Under the pieces are notes generated by a model. That model worked only from the letters and a program-made list of their open reading frames with translations, ran no database searches and was not told where the DNA came from. The translations under genes were made by a program, and so were the position numbers. 64,000 nucleotides of DNA, from the NCBI RefSeq assembly GCF_900112645.1, contig NZ_FOMO01000003.1, positions 186,001 to 250,000 of the forward strand. Reading direction: 5' to 3'. Within the stretch, counting starts at the first letter, position 1; the number at the start of each line of letters is the position of its first letter. Source of the stretch: Phytopseudomonas straminea. GTDB taxonomy: Bacteria > Pseudomonadota > Gammaproteobacteria > Pseudomonadales > Pseudomonadaceae. Positions 50,322-58,876 of the stretch are shown here, in pieces.

Positions 50322-51767
50322 TCAGCCCGCCTGCATCCCTGCCCGCTTGAGCAATTGCTTGCAGCGCTCGGACAGGTGCACCACGCGCAGGTGTTTGCCG
50401 GCCTTGGTGTAGCGTTCGCGCAGGGTCATCAGGGCGGCGATGGCCGAGTAGTCGACGAAGCTCAGGTGGCGGCAGTCGATGGTCACGTGTTCGGGGTCAT
50501 TGGCGGTGTCGAACTGGTTGAGAAACTGCGTGGTGGAGGCGAAGAACAGCGTGCCCCAGGGCACGTAGCGCTTGCTGCCGTCGGCTTCCAGGTGGGCTTC
50601 GGCGTGCAGGTCGCGGGCATGCTGCCAGGCGAAGTTCAGGGCGGCGATGACGATACCGCACGACACCGCCACGGCCAGGTCGGTGAACACGGTGATGATG
50701 GTCACCGCGACTATCACCAGCACGTCGTTGAGCGGCACCTTGCCAAGCACGCGCAGCGAGGCCCAGGCGAAGGTCTGCTGGGCGACCACGAACATCACGC
50801 CGACCAGGGCCGCCAGGGGAATCAGCTCGATCAGCGGCGACAGGAACAGGATATAGAGCAGGATCATCCCCCCGGCGACGATGCCGGACAGCCGGCCACG
50901 GCCGCCGGAGCTGAGGTTGATCATGGTCTGGCCGATCATCGCGCAGCCGCCCATGCCGCCGCACATGCCCGAGGCGATGTTGGCCGCGCCGAGGGCCACG
51001 CATTCGCGGTCCGGGTGGCCGCGGCTTTCGGTGATCTCGTCGGTGAGGTTGAGGGTCAGCAGGGTTTCCAGCAGGCCGACCATGGCCATCAGCACCGCGT
51101 AGGGCAGGATGATCTTGAGGGTTTCCAGGCTCCATGGAATCTGCGGCAGCGCCGGCACCGGCATGTTGCCGGCGATCTTGGCCATGTCGCCCAGGGTGTG
51201 GGTGGGCAGGTGCAGGAAGTAGGTGAGCAGGCCGACACTGAGGATCGCCGCGAGTGCCGGCGGGATGACCTTGGTCAGGCGCGGCAGGATGTAGACGATG
51301 GCCATGGTCAGCGCCACCAGGCCGAGCATCAGATACAGGGCGTTGCCCTCGATCCAGCGGCCGTCGTGCTGGAAGTGTTCCAGTTGCGCCAGGGCGATGA
51401 CGATGGCCAGGCCGTTGACGAAACCGAGCATCACCGGGTGCGGCACCATGCGCACCAGCTTGCCCAGACGCAGCAGGCCGAAGGCCGTCATGATCAGGCC
51501 GCTGAGCAGCACGGTGGCGAGCAAGTACTGGGCGCCGTGCTGCACCACCAGGGCGACGATCACTACCGCCATGGAGCCTGCCGCGCCGGAGATCATGCCA
51601 GGGCGGCCGCCGAACAGCGCGGTGATCAGGCAGATGAAGAAGGCGCCGTACAGACCCATCAGCGGGTTGACCTGGGCCACCAGGGCGAAGGCGATGCATT
51701 CGGGCACCAGCGCGAACGAGGACGTGAGACCGGCCAGGATGTCGGCGCGCAGACGGGCGATTTTCAT
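50322..51767 (-). CDS. SulP-family inorganic anion transporter
   Basis: 481 residues. Multiple membrane helices from residue ~5 to 395, with ADILAGLTSSFALVPECIAFALVAQVNPLMGLY at the N-terminus, a typical SulP opening, and GMCGGMGGCAMIGQTMINLSSGGRGRLSG near 250-278, the family signature. A C-terminal STAS domain follows (VTIDCRHLSFVDYSAIAALMTL). Members move sulfate, bicarbonate or other anions into the cell. There is no carbonic anhydrase gene beside it, so the substrate is open. Confidence 0.92.
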   Translation of the reverse strand: MKIARLRADILAGLTSSFALVPECIAFALVAQVNPLMGLYGAFFICLITALFGGRPGMISGAAGSMAVVIVALVVQHGAQYLLATVLLSGLIMTAFGLLRLGKLVRMVPHPVMLGFVNGLAIVIALAQLEHFQHDGRWIEGNALYLMLGLVALTMAIVYILPRLTKVIPPALAAILSVGLLTYFLHLPTHTLGDMAKIAGNMPVPALPQIPWSLETLKIILPYAVLMAMVGLLETLLTLNLTDEITESRGHPDRECVALGAANIASGMCGGMGGCAMIGQTMINLSSGGRGRLSGIVAGGMILLYILFLSPLIELIPLAALVGVMFVVAQQTFAWASLRVLGKVPLNDVLVIVAVTIITVFTDLAVAVSCGIVIAALNFAWQHARDLHAEAHLEADGSKRYVPWGTLFFASTTQFLNQFDTANDPEHVTIDCRHLSFVDYSAIAALMTLRERYTKAGKHLRVVHLSERCKQLLKRAGMQAG

Positions 51768-51834
51768 GGGTTACCTGAATCGAGCAAGACGGACGCCCTG
51801 CAGGCGCGGGGCGTAATACGGCCTGTACGGCCTT

Positions 51835-51976
51835 AGAGCCTGCTCAAAGTCTGCTGCGCGTCGGCACTGCGGCGTTAAAAACCGGCTCGGACTGCTCATT
51901 TACAGCTCGTAAACTCCGCGTCCTCGCCTGTTTTCGCCTTGCACTGCTCTAGCTCGCGAGACTTTGAACAGACTCT
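51835..51976. repeat. MITE-like element with 18-bp terminal inverted repeats
   Basis: AGAGCCTGCTCAAAGTCT (51835-51852) and AGACTTTGAACAGACTCT (51959-51976) are inverted repeats matching in 16 of 18 positions. The 142-bp body has no coding capacity. TTA on the left and TTAA on the right could reflect a short target duplication. Confidence 0.72.
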
Positions 51977-52051
51977 TAAAATTGGAAGGCCTGCGATGGT
52001 AAGGAATCGCCACTGCGAAGGCCAGTGCCGGGGATATGACCGGCGTTGTCT

Positions 52052-52085
52052 TCCCAGGTTTCGCTGCGCTCTACGCCGGGCTACG
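52052..52085. repeat. Half-copy of the CGTAGCC palindrome
   Basis: The complementary strand starts CGTAGCCCGGCGTAGAGCGC and continues with AGCGAAACC, a close relative of one arm of 7941-8010. Confidence 0.5.
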
Positions 52086-52222
52086 GCACGAGGTCGTGTA
52101 CCTGTGGCCTGTGTTGAGCAACTCTTATACCCAGGGTCTTGGCTGACGTAGATAGCAGCGCTGCCCGTGGCCTGCGACAACCAACCCGCCGGGCAAAATG
52201 TGGCCTGGCTGGCTTTTGGAGC

Positions 52223-52234
52223 GACCAATAGGTC
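52223..52234. promoter_or_regulatory. Operator-like palindrome upstream of fabV
   Basis: GACC-AATA-GGTC followed by TAATTA, 76 bp before the fabV start. It is short but symmetric and lies in the expected promoter area; TetR-type repressors bind such sites. No regulator gene is adjacent. Confidence 0.4.
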
Positions 52235-52252
52235 TAATTACCCTTTTTCTCG

Positions 52253-52280
52253 GGCGGGAAATCGGCAGTAAACTCCCGCC
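52253..52280 (+). promoter_or_regulatory. Leader hairpin before fabV
   Basis: GGCGGGA / TCCCGCC stem of 7 bp with a 14-nt loop, 29 bp before the TTG start; the ribosome binding site GAGG lies just after it. Confidence 0.4.
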
Positions 52281-52309
52281 TGCCCAAAAACGATGACGAG
52301 GTAAACACG

Positions 52310-53518
52310 TTGATTATTCACCCTAAAGTTCGTGGCTTCATCTGTACCACCACCCACCCGCTGGGTTGCGAGCGCAACGTGGCCGAGCAGATCGAGGCGA
52401 CACGCAAACTGGGCGTGCGTAATGACGGTCCGAAAAAGGTGCTGGTGATCGGTGCTTCCAGCGGCTACGGCCTGGCGGCGCGCATCACCGCCGCCTTCGG
52501 CTTTGGCGCCGATACCTTGGGCGTGTTCTTCGAGAAGCCGGGCACCGAAACCAAGGCCGGCACCGCTGGCTGGTACAACTCGGCAGCATTCGACAAGTTC
52601 GCCAAGGCCGAAGGCCTGTACAGCAAATCGATCAATGGCGACGCCTTCTCCGATGAAGCCCGCGCCAAGGTCATCGAGCTGATCAAGAACGAGATGGGCG
52701 GCAAGGTCGACCTGATCGTCTATTCCCTGGCTTCGCCTGTGCGTAAGCTGCCGCAGACCGGTGAAGTGGTGCGCTCGGCGCTCAAGCCGATCGGCCAGCC
52801 GTACAAGTCGACCGCCATCGATACCAACAAGGACGTGATCATCGAGGCGTCCATCGAACCGGCCAGTGAGCAGGAAATTGCCGACACCGTGACCGTCATG
52901 GGTGGCCAGGACTGGCAGCTGTGGATCGACGCCCTGGCTGGCGCCGACGTGCTGGCCGAAGGCGCGCGTACCGTGGCGTTCAGCTACATCGGCACGGAAA
53001 TCACCTGGCCGATCTACTGGCACGGCGCGCTGGGCAAGGCCAAGCAGGACTTGGACGAAACCGCTCTGCGCCTGGACAAGAAACTGGCTGGCGAAGTCAA
53101 AGGCGGTGCCAACGTGGCCGTGCTCAAGTCGGTGGTCACCCAGGCAAGCTCGGCCATCCCGGTGATGCCGCTGTACCTGTCGATGGTCTTCAAGATCATG
53201 CAGGAAAAGGGCGTTCACGAAGGCACCCAGGACCAGCTCGACCGCATGTTCCGTGACCGCCTGTACCGCGCCGACGGTGCCCCGGCTGCAGTCGACGAGA
53301 AAGCCCGCCTGCGCCTGGACGACTGGGAATTGCGCGATGACGTACAGGACGCCTGCAAAGCCATGTGGCCACAGGTGACCACCGAGAACCTGTTCGAAAT
53401 GACCGACTATGCCGGTTACAAGAAGCAGTTCCTCAACCTGTTCGGCTTCGAGCGCAGCGACGTGGACTATGACGCCGATGTGGCCACCGACGTGCAGTTC
53501 GACGTGGTGCAGCTGTAA
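52310..53518 (+). CDS. fabV: Trans-2-enoyl-ACP/CoA reductase FabV
   Basis: 402 residues. The start is TTG at 52310, giving [21 protein letters not shown], the fixed N-terminus of FabV; GAGG lies eight bases upstream. The nucleotide-binding region is [16 protein letters not shown] near 43-58, and the catalytic Tyr and Lys are in [11 protein letters not shown] (Y-x8-K), near 235-245. FabV catalyses the last reduction of each fatty-acid elongation cycle using NADH and is not inhibited by triclosan, so it explains natural triclosan resistance in Pseudomonas. Monocistronic with a terminator after it; leader structure at 52253-52280. Confidence 0.97.
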   Translation: MIIHPKVRGFICTTTHPLGCERNVAEQIEATRKLGVRNDGPKKVLVIGASSGYGLAARITAAFGFGADTLGVFFEKPGTETKAGTAGWYNSAAFDKFAKAEGLYSKSINGDAFSDEARAKVIELIKNEMGGKVDLIVYSLASPVRKLPQTGEVVRSALKPIGQPYKSTAIDTNKDVIIEASIEPASEQEIADTVTVMGGQDWQLWIDALAGADVLAEGARTVAFSYIGTEITWPIYWHGALGKAKQDLDETALRLDKKLAGEVKGGANVAVLKSVVTQASSAIPVMPLYLSMVFKIMQEKGVHEGTQDQLDRMFRDRLYRADGAPAAVDEKARLRLDDWELRDDVQDACKAMWPQVTTENLFEMTDYAGYKKQFLNLFGFERSDVDYDADVATDVQFDVVQL

Positions 53519-53545
53519 TCGGGTCGTTTCGACGGCATGTAAAAA

Positions 53546-53569
53546 GGGACGCCTCGGCGTCCCTTTTTT
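53546..53569 (+). terminator. Rho-independent terminator after fabV
   Basis: GGGACGCC and GGCGTCCC flank a very short loop, with A5 on the left and T6 on the right, so it can serve fabV and the convergent oxidoreductase. Confidence 0.9.
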
Positions 53570-53588
53570 ATTACCTGCTCGCTGCGTT

Positions 53589-54695
53589 TCAGCTCACCGG
53601 CTCTGTGGTGTTGACGTACTCCGGCACCTTCGCCAGCGGCAGGCGGCGCGCCTGCTCGACACTGATGCCCGGGCGTTTGGGCAGCGGGTCGAGGCGCTGC
53701 GGCTGGCCGGTTTCCAGAGCACGCTCGATCGCCTCCAGTACACGCACGTCGCGCCAGCCTTCGTCGCCGTCAGGCTCCGGCTCGCGGTTCTGCAGGATGC
53801 AGTCGGAGAAGTACTGGGTTTCCCCGGCGAACTGGTCGACCACCGGATGCTCGTGCTCGGTGGTCTTGCCGCCGATGGTGGCGCGGTAGCTGATCGCCGA
53901 GTCTTCGCCGAAGCCGAAGCAGGGGGAGGCCTCGAACTCGCCTTTGGTACCCAGTATCTGGAATCGCTCGGTGTAGGGCAGGCTGTAACTGACGGTGAAT
54001 GTGGCCATGCGCTCTTCGGCAAAACGCATCGTCACTGCCACGGTATCCGGCGTATTGATTTCCCGGCCGGGGGTCTGCACGGCCACGGCGCGCACTTCCA
54101 GCGGCTCGTCATCGAACAGGTTGCGCACGGCGTTGATCGGATACGGGCCCATGTCGGTCACGGGGCCGGCCCAGTAGCCGCTCTGCATGCGGTGGTTGGC
54201 CGGGTCGACGGTCTGCGTGAAGGTCGCGCTGAACAGCCGTGGGTCGCCGATATCGCCGGCGCGAACGCGGTGAATCATCTCCACGGTGCCGGGCTCGAAG
54301 TGCAGGCGATAGGCGATCATCAGCTTGGCGCCCGAGCGCTCGGCTGCCGCGGTGATGGCCTGGCAGTCTTCCTGGCTGGTGTCCATGGGTTTTTCCAGCA
54401 GCACATGGATGCCGGCATCCAGCGCCGGCTCGGCGAATTCGCGGTGGCGGAAGTTCGGTGTGGCCAGATAGATGGCGTCGATCTCGCCGGAGGCGAGCAG
54501 GGTGGAGAATTCTTCGTAGCGGTAGCTCTTGATGTTATAGAGCTTGGCCAGCTTGTCGGCCTTGATCGGATCGCCGGTGACCAGTGCGGTGATCACCGAG
54601 TTGTCGGTCTGGCCCACGCCGGGCATGAAAGCCCCCTGGGAAATCCAGCCACCACCGACCACTGCGTAACGAACCTTGCCTTGAGCATCGGGCAT
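53589..54695 (-). CDS. Gfo/Idh/MocA-family oxidoreductase
   Basis: 368 residues from the ATG at 54695, preceded by GAGGAG. Upstream codons are open but have no ribosome binding site. Rossmann motif VRYAVVGGGWISQGAFMPG near 8-26, the EKPMDTS motif with the catalytic-type Lys near 100 (VLLEKPM), and the C-terminal alpha/beta domain with DMGPYPINAVRNLF near 180-195 are typical. These enzymes oxidise or reduce sugars or related alcohols using NAD(P). The substrate is unknown and there is no sugar transporter adjacent. Confidence 0.9.
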   Translation of the reverse strand: MPDAQGKVRYAVVGGGWISQGAFMPGVGQTDNSVITALVTGDPIKADKLAKLYNIKSYRYEEFSTLLASGEIDAIYLATPNFRHREFAEPALDAGIHVLLEKPMDTSQEDCQAITAAAERSGAKLMIAYRLHFEPGTVEMIHRVRAGDIGDPRLFSATFTQTVDPANHRMQSGYWAGPVTDMGPYPINAVRNLFDDEPLEVRAVAVQTPGREINTPDTVAVTMRFAEERMATFTVSYSLPYTERFQILGTKGEFEASPCFGFGEDSAISYRATIGGKTTEHEHPVVDQFAGETQYFSDCILQNREPEPDGDEGWRDVRVLEAIERALETGQPQRLDPLPKRPGISVEQARRLPLAKVPEYVNTTEPVS

Positions 54696-54900
54696 TTCAT
54701 CGACTCCTCTGCATCGCCGAATTGCATTGTTCGACTTCTTATTAGATCGGCAGGTGAGGCTAGACGAAGTTCCTGCAAAGTGCCTGCCGGTCGGCATTTG
54801 CGCGCTGTTTGCGGAGGCCGTGAAATCATCGTGGCAATCCGTGGTCTGTATGCGCGGCACGCCATCCGGCGCAGCTGTCTGCCGTTAATGGAGCGCGTTG

Positions 54901-55278
54901 ATGAAAGCCCTGATCCCAAGCCTGTTGTTGGTCGCCGCCTTGCCGGCCCTGGCCGAGCAATCGGCCAACCCCTTGTGCGATGCGAAGGCCGCGAACATCG
55001 AGAAGCAGCTGCAGGCGGCCTGGGCCGAAGGCCACGCGGAAAAGGCCAAGGGCCTCAGCGCAGCATTGGACGGCGTGCGTGAGAATTGCTCGGACAAGGC
55101 GCTGATGCGCGAGCTGGAGGCCAAGGTCAACAAGGCTCGCGACGAGATACGCGAGCGCGAGGCCGACCTGCGTGAGGCCGAACTGAGCGGCGACCCGCAA
55201 AAGATCGCCAAGCGCCAGGCCAAGCTCGATGAAGCGCTACAGGACCTCAAGGAAGCAGAGGCCGAGTTCAAACACTGA
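54901..55278 (+). CDS. DUF1090-family secreted protein (YqjC-like)
   Basis: 125 residues from the ATG at 54901, with GGAG seven bases upstream; a TTG just before is an overlapping alternative. A signal peptide (MKALIPSLLLVAALPALAEQS) precedes a mature domain that is helical and highly charged: NPLCDAKAANIEKQLQAAW, then GVRENCSDKALMRELEAKVNKA and long Glu/Lys/Arg helices to the end. The two conserved Cys (C27 and C63) are typical of DUF1090. Periplasmic, function unknown. Divergent from the oxidoreductase. Confidence 0.9.
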   Translation: MKALIPSLLLVAALPALAEQSANPLCDAKAANIEKQLQAAWAEGHAEKAKGLSAALDGVRENCSDKALMRELEAKVNKARDEIREREADLREAELSGDPQKIAKRQAKLDEALQDLKEAEAEFKH

Positions 55279-55766
55279 CCTTTCGGGGCTGCGCCGGCGG
55301 CCCCATACGTCCGGACGACCGGATGCACCGATAATCGCCCAAAAGCCGAGCCCAACCGTCGACATGACTAAAACGGGATAGCCGCCGCCCATGCCGGGGG
55401 CTAGCATCGACCTCACTTGATTGGCCCCATAATAATTATTCGCCGTCTGCGGCTACTGCCGCGCGGTTTATTTCTCGCAAAGACTGCCCTTACAACAGGT
55501 CTAGCAGAATGATCGTCTCTCCTTGCGTCGTGCATCCTCCCCAATACCGTGATCACGTGGTTCACGCTGCTGCGTCTGTCGACGAAGCCGTGTCGGTGCG
55601 TGTTCGACGACTGTTCGTTTCCCTGCTGGCCAACGCCTGCCTCGCCACCCTGGTGGTGGTAGGAGTCATCCGGTTGGCGACCTTGCGACGTCGTTAATCA
55701 CGCCAAACGTGCGATGGCCAGCCTGGCTAGTCGGTACATGCCCGAAATCGGGCCTGGAGGGGCGCT
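55279..55766. other. Intergenic region with one doubtful small frame
   Basis: 488 bp between the DUF1090 gene and the AraC regulator. A GC hairpin GGGGCTGCG...CGGCGGCCCC lies just after the DUF1090 stop (55285-55304). The only coding candidate is the 62-residue frame at 55509-55697. Otherwise nothing is recognised. Confidence 0.45.
55509..55697 (+). CDS. Doubtful small membrane protein
   Basis: 62 residues with a single hydrophobic helix (LFVSLLANACLATLVVVGVIRLA) and a basic end. There is no clear ribosome binding site, although ACAGG lies about eleven bases upstream. Codon use is compatible with coding. It could be a real short membrane protein or chance; I have no family for it. Confidence 0.3.
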   Translation: MIVSPCVVHPPQYRDHVVHAAASVDEAVSVRVRRLFVSLLANACLATLVVVGVIRLATLRRR

Positions 55767-56855
55767 GTGTCCTACTTTCAGAATCATTACGCTGCATCGT
55801 CATGCCAGAAAGCGGTGCTCTCCACCGCTCGTCGCGATGGTGGCATTCCGCCCGGTGGCAATGCCGGTGGCGCAGAGTTTGCTGCAAATGGTCGAGCGTC
55901 TGGAAAGATGGGTACGACCACCATGCTGGTGCAATGCAACTGCTTCGACGATGTAGATGTACATGCCAATTCGGTAATCGGTTGGCAGCAAACCTATGAC
56001 CAGCTCGGTGCTGGTCACGCCCACACCACGCTCAAACACCTCACCGCAGAGCGGTTCCAGATTTTCCGTGAGACCTTCGACAAGCGCATCGTGCAAATCG
56101 GCGCGGCACCGGCCGGGCGACTGTGTTTGGCGATGCCGGTATGCAGCAGCGAACCGAGTGTGTTTCAGGGCAAGCCGCTGACCGGCGAAAGTGTCACCGT
56201 TCTCCACGGCGGCCAGGAGTTTTTCGTTCAGTCACCAGGCGGCATCGATCTGCTGTGCGTCGCGGTGGACATCGCCAGCCTGGAAACCTTCGCCTCCCGG
56301 GAGTTCTCCAGCGCGGATCTGTGCCAGCTGTCGCGAATCACCCGGCTCGATCTGGAGCCGGCGATGATCCACCGCATGCGCAAGCACCTGGAGCGCTTGA
56401 TCGACAACGCACTGGTTGGCGAGGCATTGTCCGAGGCTGAGCTGGAAGAGCAGGTGCTGGAGTTCATGCTGGTGCTGCTCGACAGTGCCTTGGAGTGGTC
56501 GGTAGGGCGCAGCGCCAACTCCACGGTGAGCACCTATCTGGTCAAACAGAGCCAGGAACTGGCGCTGGCCAATCAGGACGAGCCGCCCTCGGTGCTTGAT
56601 CTTTGCAAGCACCTGAACGTGAGCCGCAGCACCTTGCAACGTAGCTTCCTCAGCGTGACCGGTTTGCGGCCGGTGGAATACCTGCGGGCGCTGCGCCTCA
56701 ATATCGCCCGTCGCCGCCTGCGCAGCACCGAAACGGAGCAACTGACCGTCGCCCGCGTTGCCAGCGATCTGGGCTTCAGCCACCTGGGGCATTTCTCCGG
56801 CGCCTACCGAACGCTGTTTGGTGAAACGCCGTCGCAAACGCCGCGTGCGCGTTGA
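55767..56855 (+). CDS. AraC-family transcriptional regulator
   Basis: 362 residues from a GTG at 55767 with GGAGG six bases away. Residues 1-47 are low in structure; an internal ATG at 55908 (GTTTMLVQCNCFDDVDVHANSV) starts where homology to EutR-type regulators normally begins, so the start is uncertain. The C-terminal part has the AraC double helix-turn-helix: DLCKHLNVSRSTLQRSF and TVARVASDLGFSHLGHFSGAYRTLFGETPS. The following MFS gene and the catabolic operon on the opposite strand are its likely targets. Confidence 0.88.
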   Translation: MSYFQNHYAASSCQKAVLSTARRDGGIPPGGNAGGAEFAANGRASGKMGTTTMLVQCNCFDDVDVHANSVIGWQQTYDQLGAGHAHTTLKHLTAERFQIFRETFDKRIVQIGAAPAGRLCLAMPVCSSEPSVFQGKPLTGESVTVLHGGQEFFVQSPGGIDLLCVAVDIASLETFASREFSSADLCQLSRITRLDLEPAMIHRMRKHLERLIDNALVGEALSEAELEEQVLEFMLVLLDSALEWSVGRSANSTVSTYLVKQSQELALANQDEPPSVLDLCKHLNVSRSTLQRSFLSVTGLRPVEYLRALRLNIARRRLRSTETEQLTVARVASDLGFSHLGHFSGAYRTLFGETPSQTPRAR

Positions 56856-57159
56856 GTGCGCAGGGTAATGAATGCGCTAATCAAGTTTCGCAGCGATCAG
56901 GGGCTGCCAATTAGTTAGCCGCCCCGTTTAATCGATAACAGTACTTGTCCATTAAGCGTTACTGGAAAATTTTTCCGGGTAGCTCTGCTGCGCGCGCAGA
57001 TCGTAGGGCGCGACATGTCCGGTGAAGTTTCAAGTGCAAGTCTCAGTGAGCTGAAAAGTTGTTCCGCAGCATCCTTGCTGCGCTGTTAAACCGAAGCGCG
57101 CGCCACTCCAACTGCAATACAGATGAAGTGTTAGAAGTCCAACCTATCAGGAATGTGTC
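56856..57159. other. Promoter region of the MFS gene
   Basis: 304 bp, no gene, moderately AT-rich. The MFS start codon at 57160 is preceded by ATCAGGAATGTGTC. No clear operator was identified. Confidence 0.45.
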
Positions 57160-58362
57160 ATGAACAGCCCAAGAAAAAATCCAATCGATAATGTTCGTGT
57201 TTATATATGCGCCGGCTTGTTATCGGCCTGTGGCGCGCTGCTGCTCAATGTCATGCCTGTGCTGTTCGGCGCTATCGGCGAGACCCTGGGTTACGGCGAA
57301 CAGCAACTCGGTACACTGGCTCTGGCCAGCAACCTGGCGTTCGCACTGGTTGGCGTAATCTCCCTGGCCTGGCTGGGCGTATTCAGCTGGCGCACGATTG
57401 CCGCCGTGGCGACGGTGATCGTCACCCTGGGCATTGTGGCCATTCTCAACAAGCCCTCGTATGGCGAGTTGCTGGTGATCATGGCCGTGGCAGGCGGCGC
57501 GACGGGTGCGCTCTACGCCTTGGCGATGGTGATCTTCGGTGGTAGCGACCGACCAGAGCGAGCCTTCGGCTTCAAGCTGGGCATGGAATCGATTCCCGGC
57601 GCGGCGCTGTTGATTCTGCTGCCAGTCGCGGTTGCACCGCAGTGGGGCTTCGACGGCATTCTGATCGCCCTGGCAGCATCTGCCTTGTTGATGGGCCTGG
57701 CGCTTTTTGGTGTGCCGAGCCGCGCCGTGAAGCGTGAAGACCTGATCGCCGCCAGCATCCATGCCGATGCTGGCAAGCACCAGTTCATCGTGTGGATGAG
57801 CCTGGTCGCCAGCCTGGTGTTCATGACCGGCGTCATGGCCGTGTGGCCGTTCCTGGAATTGATCGGCAAGAAGACCGGCTTGTCCTCCAACGAGATCGGC
57901 ACCGTGCTTTCGGTGGGCTTTCTGATCAACGCCATCGGTGGCTTCATTGCCTCCTCGCTTGGTCTCAAGCTTGGTCGCGTGATGCCGGTGGCGGCCATCG
58001 TCGCGGTGGTGCTGGTCGGCCTGGTGATCATCGGCCAGTTCACCTCGATGACCACCTTCACCGTCGGTACGCTGCTGTTCCTGCTGTCGATCAACTTCGT
58101 GCTGGCCTACACCTTCGGCCTGATGGCCGAGTTCGATACCTCCGGCAAGCTGGTGGCGCTGGGCACCGTGTGCATCTCCCTGGGCGCCGCTTTCGGGCCG
58201 GCCATTGCCGGCAGCCTGATCGAGCGTTATGACTACTCGGCAGCACTGATCTTCTCCGGCGTCTGCGCGGTGCTGACCCTGGCGATTCATGGCGGGCTCT
58301 CCATTCGCGCTACGGCGCTGCAGCAGGGCGCCGCGCAAAGCCGCCTGGTGTCGATGCCTTGA
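57160..58362 (+). CDS. MFS transporter
   Basis: 400 residues and about twelve hydrophobic helices. The first membrane segment is VYICAGLLSACGALLLNVMPVLFGA. The loop 2-3 motif is weak; the second half starts near residue 210 after the basic loop RAVKREDLIAASIHADAGKHQF. Single polytopic inner-membrane transporter of the major facilitator type with unknown substrate. Placed between the AraC regulator and the amine-type catabolic operon (minus strand), it probably imports that compound. A terminator follows at 58434-58476. Confidence 0.88.
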   Translation: MNSPRKNPIDNVRVYICAGLLSACGALLLNVMPVLFGAIGETLGYGEQQLGTLALASNLAFALVGVISLAWLGVFSWRTIAAVATVIVTLGIVAILNKPSYGELLVIMAVAGGATGALYALAMVIFGGSDRPERAFGFKLGMESIPGAALLILLPVAVAPQWGFDGILIALAASALLMGLALFGVPSRAVKREDLIAASIHADAGKHQFIVWMSLVASLVFMTGVMAVWPFLELIGKKTGLSSNEIGTVLSVGFLINAIGGFIASSLGLKLGRVMPVAAIVAVVLVGLVIIGQFTSMTTFTVGTLLFLLSINFVLAYTFGLMAEFDTSGKLVALGTVCISLGAAFGPAIAGSLIERYDYSAALIFSGVCAVLTLAIHGGLSIRATALQQGAAQSRLVSMP

Positions 58363-58433
58363 AGGCAACTCAGTGTTAATCCTCGCGCCTGGTGATCCGC
58401 CCCATAGCAGGCTTTGATCGCCAACGCTCCGAC

Positions 58434-58476
58434 AGAGAAGGCACGTAGCTCACGCTCGGGCCTTCTCTGCTTTTTG
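58434..58476 (+). terminator. Terminator after MFS gene
   Basis: AGAGAAGGC (58434-58442) and GCCTTCTCT (58460-58468) form a perfect 9-bp stem, followed by GCTTTTTGC. Confidence 0.75.
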
Positions 58477-58587
58477 CAGTCGCAGTGCTGGCTATAAGGG
58501 CGCACTGTGTAAGGGCAGGCCGATCTTTCAGCCCAGGTTCGTCGATTCGGTAACTAAGCGGCGGGAGCAGCCGTTCGCCGATCCACT

Positions 58588-58651
58588 GTGCGAGCACGCC
58601 ATGCGCGCGAAAAATCGCGGGCATGGACTGGGCGTCCCCGCCCGTTCCCAC
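58588..58651. repeat. Degenerate REP-like palindrome
   Basis: GTGCGAGCACGCCATGCGCGCGA at the left (core GCCATGCGCGCGA identical to that at 8043) and CGTTCCCAC at the right, with an expanded centre. Confidence 0.55.
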
Positions 58652-58656
58652 AGGCC

Positions 58657-58719
58657 GTAGGATGGGGCGGGCCGCGTAGGTGAAACCCATCGCAATTTGA
58701 TGGGTTTCACCCATCCTAC
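58657..58719. repeat. 63-bp palindromic element with GTAGG ends
   Basis: The outer repeats GTAGGATGGG / CCCATCCTAC are perfect, and inside GGTGAAACCCATC / GATGGGTTTCACC form a perfect 13-bp hairpin with a 7-nt loop. Length and end sequence are close to those of the 62-bp elements at 8125 and 10253, although the core differs. Confidence 0.65.
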
Positions 58720-58876
58720 GCTCTGCATCGATGTCCGCTTTTGCTTTGTAGCTGCCGCTTCATGCGCATAAAGATCGTGAACAGGCTATAAGGCGAGTTA
58801 TTGAAACAGCTAAATCCCGGACAAAAAAATACCCCGCATTTTCATGCAGGGCACAAGCCGGAGCAGAGGTGAGCGC

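Larger units (their letters stand above)
51768..52309. other. 542-bp repeat-rich region upstream of fabV
   Basis: No gene. It contains the 142-bp MITE-like element (51835-51976), a half palindrome (52052-52085), and the fabV leader with an operator-like palindrome and a hairpin. An open frame at 51896-52228 on the minus strand runs through the repeats and is spurious. Confidence 0.65.
58363..58876. other. 514-bp repeat-rich convergent intergenic region
   Basis: Between the convergent MFS and FAD-oxidoreductase genes. It holds a terminator (58434-58476), a degenerate REP (58588-58651) and a 63-bp palindromic element (58657-58719). No gene seen. Confidence 0.65.

Noticed and set aside
50355..51836. 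Long plus-strand frame opposite the SulP gene
   Set aside because: Its His/Gln/Gly-rich product has no membrane or domain pattern; the opposite strand encodes a clear SulP transporter.
51896..52228. Minus-strand frame across the region before fabV
   Set aside because: It runs through the MITE-like element and a half palindrome and has no domain; such frames recur wherever these repeats occur.
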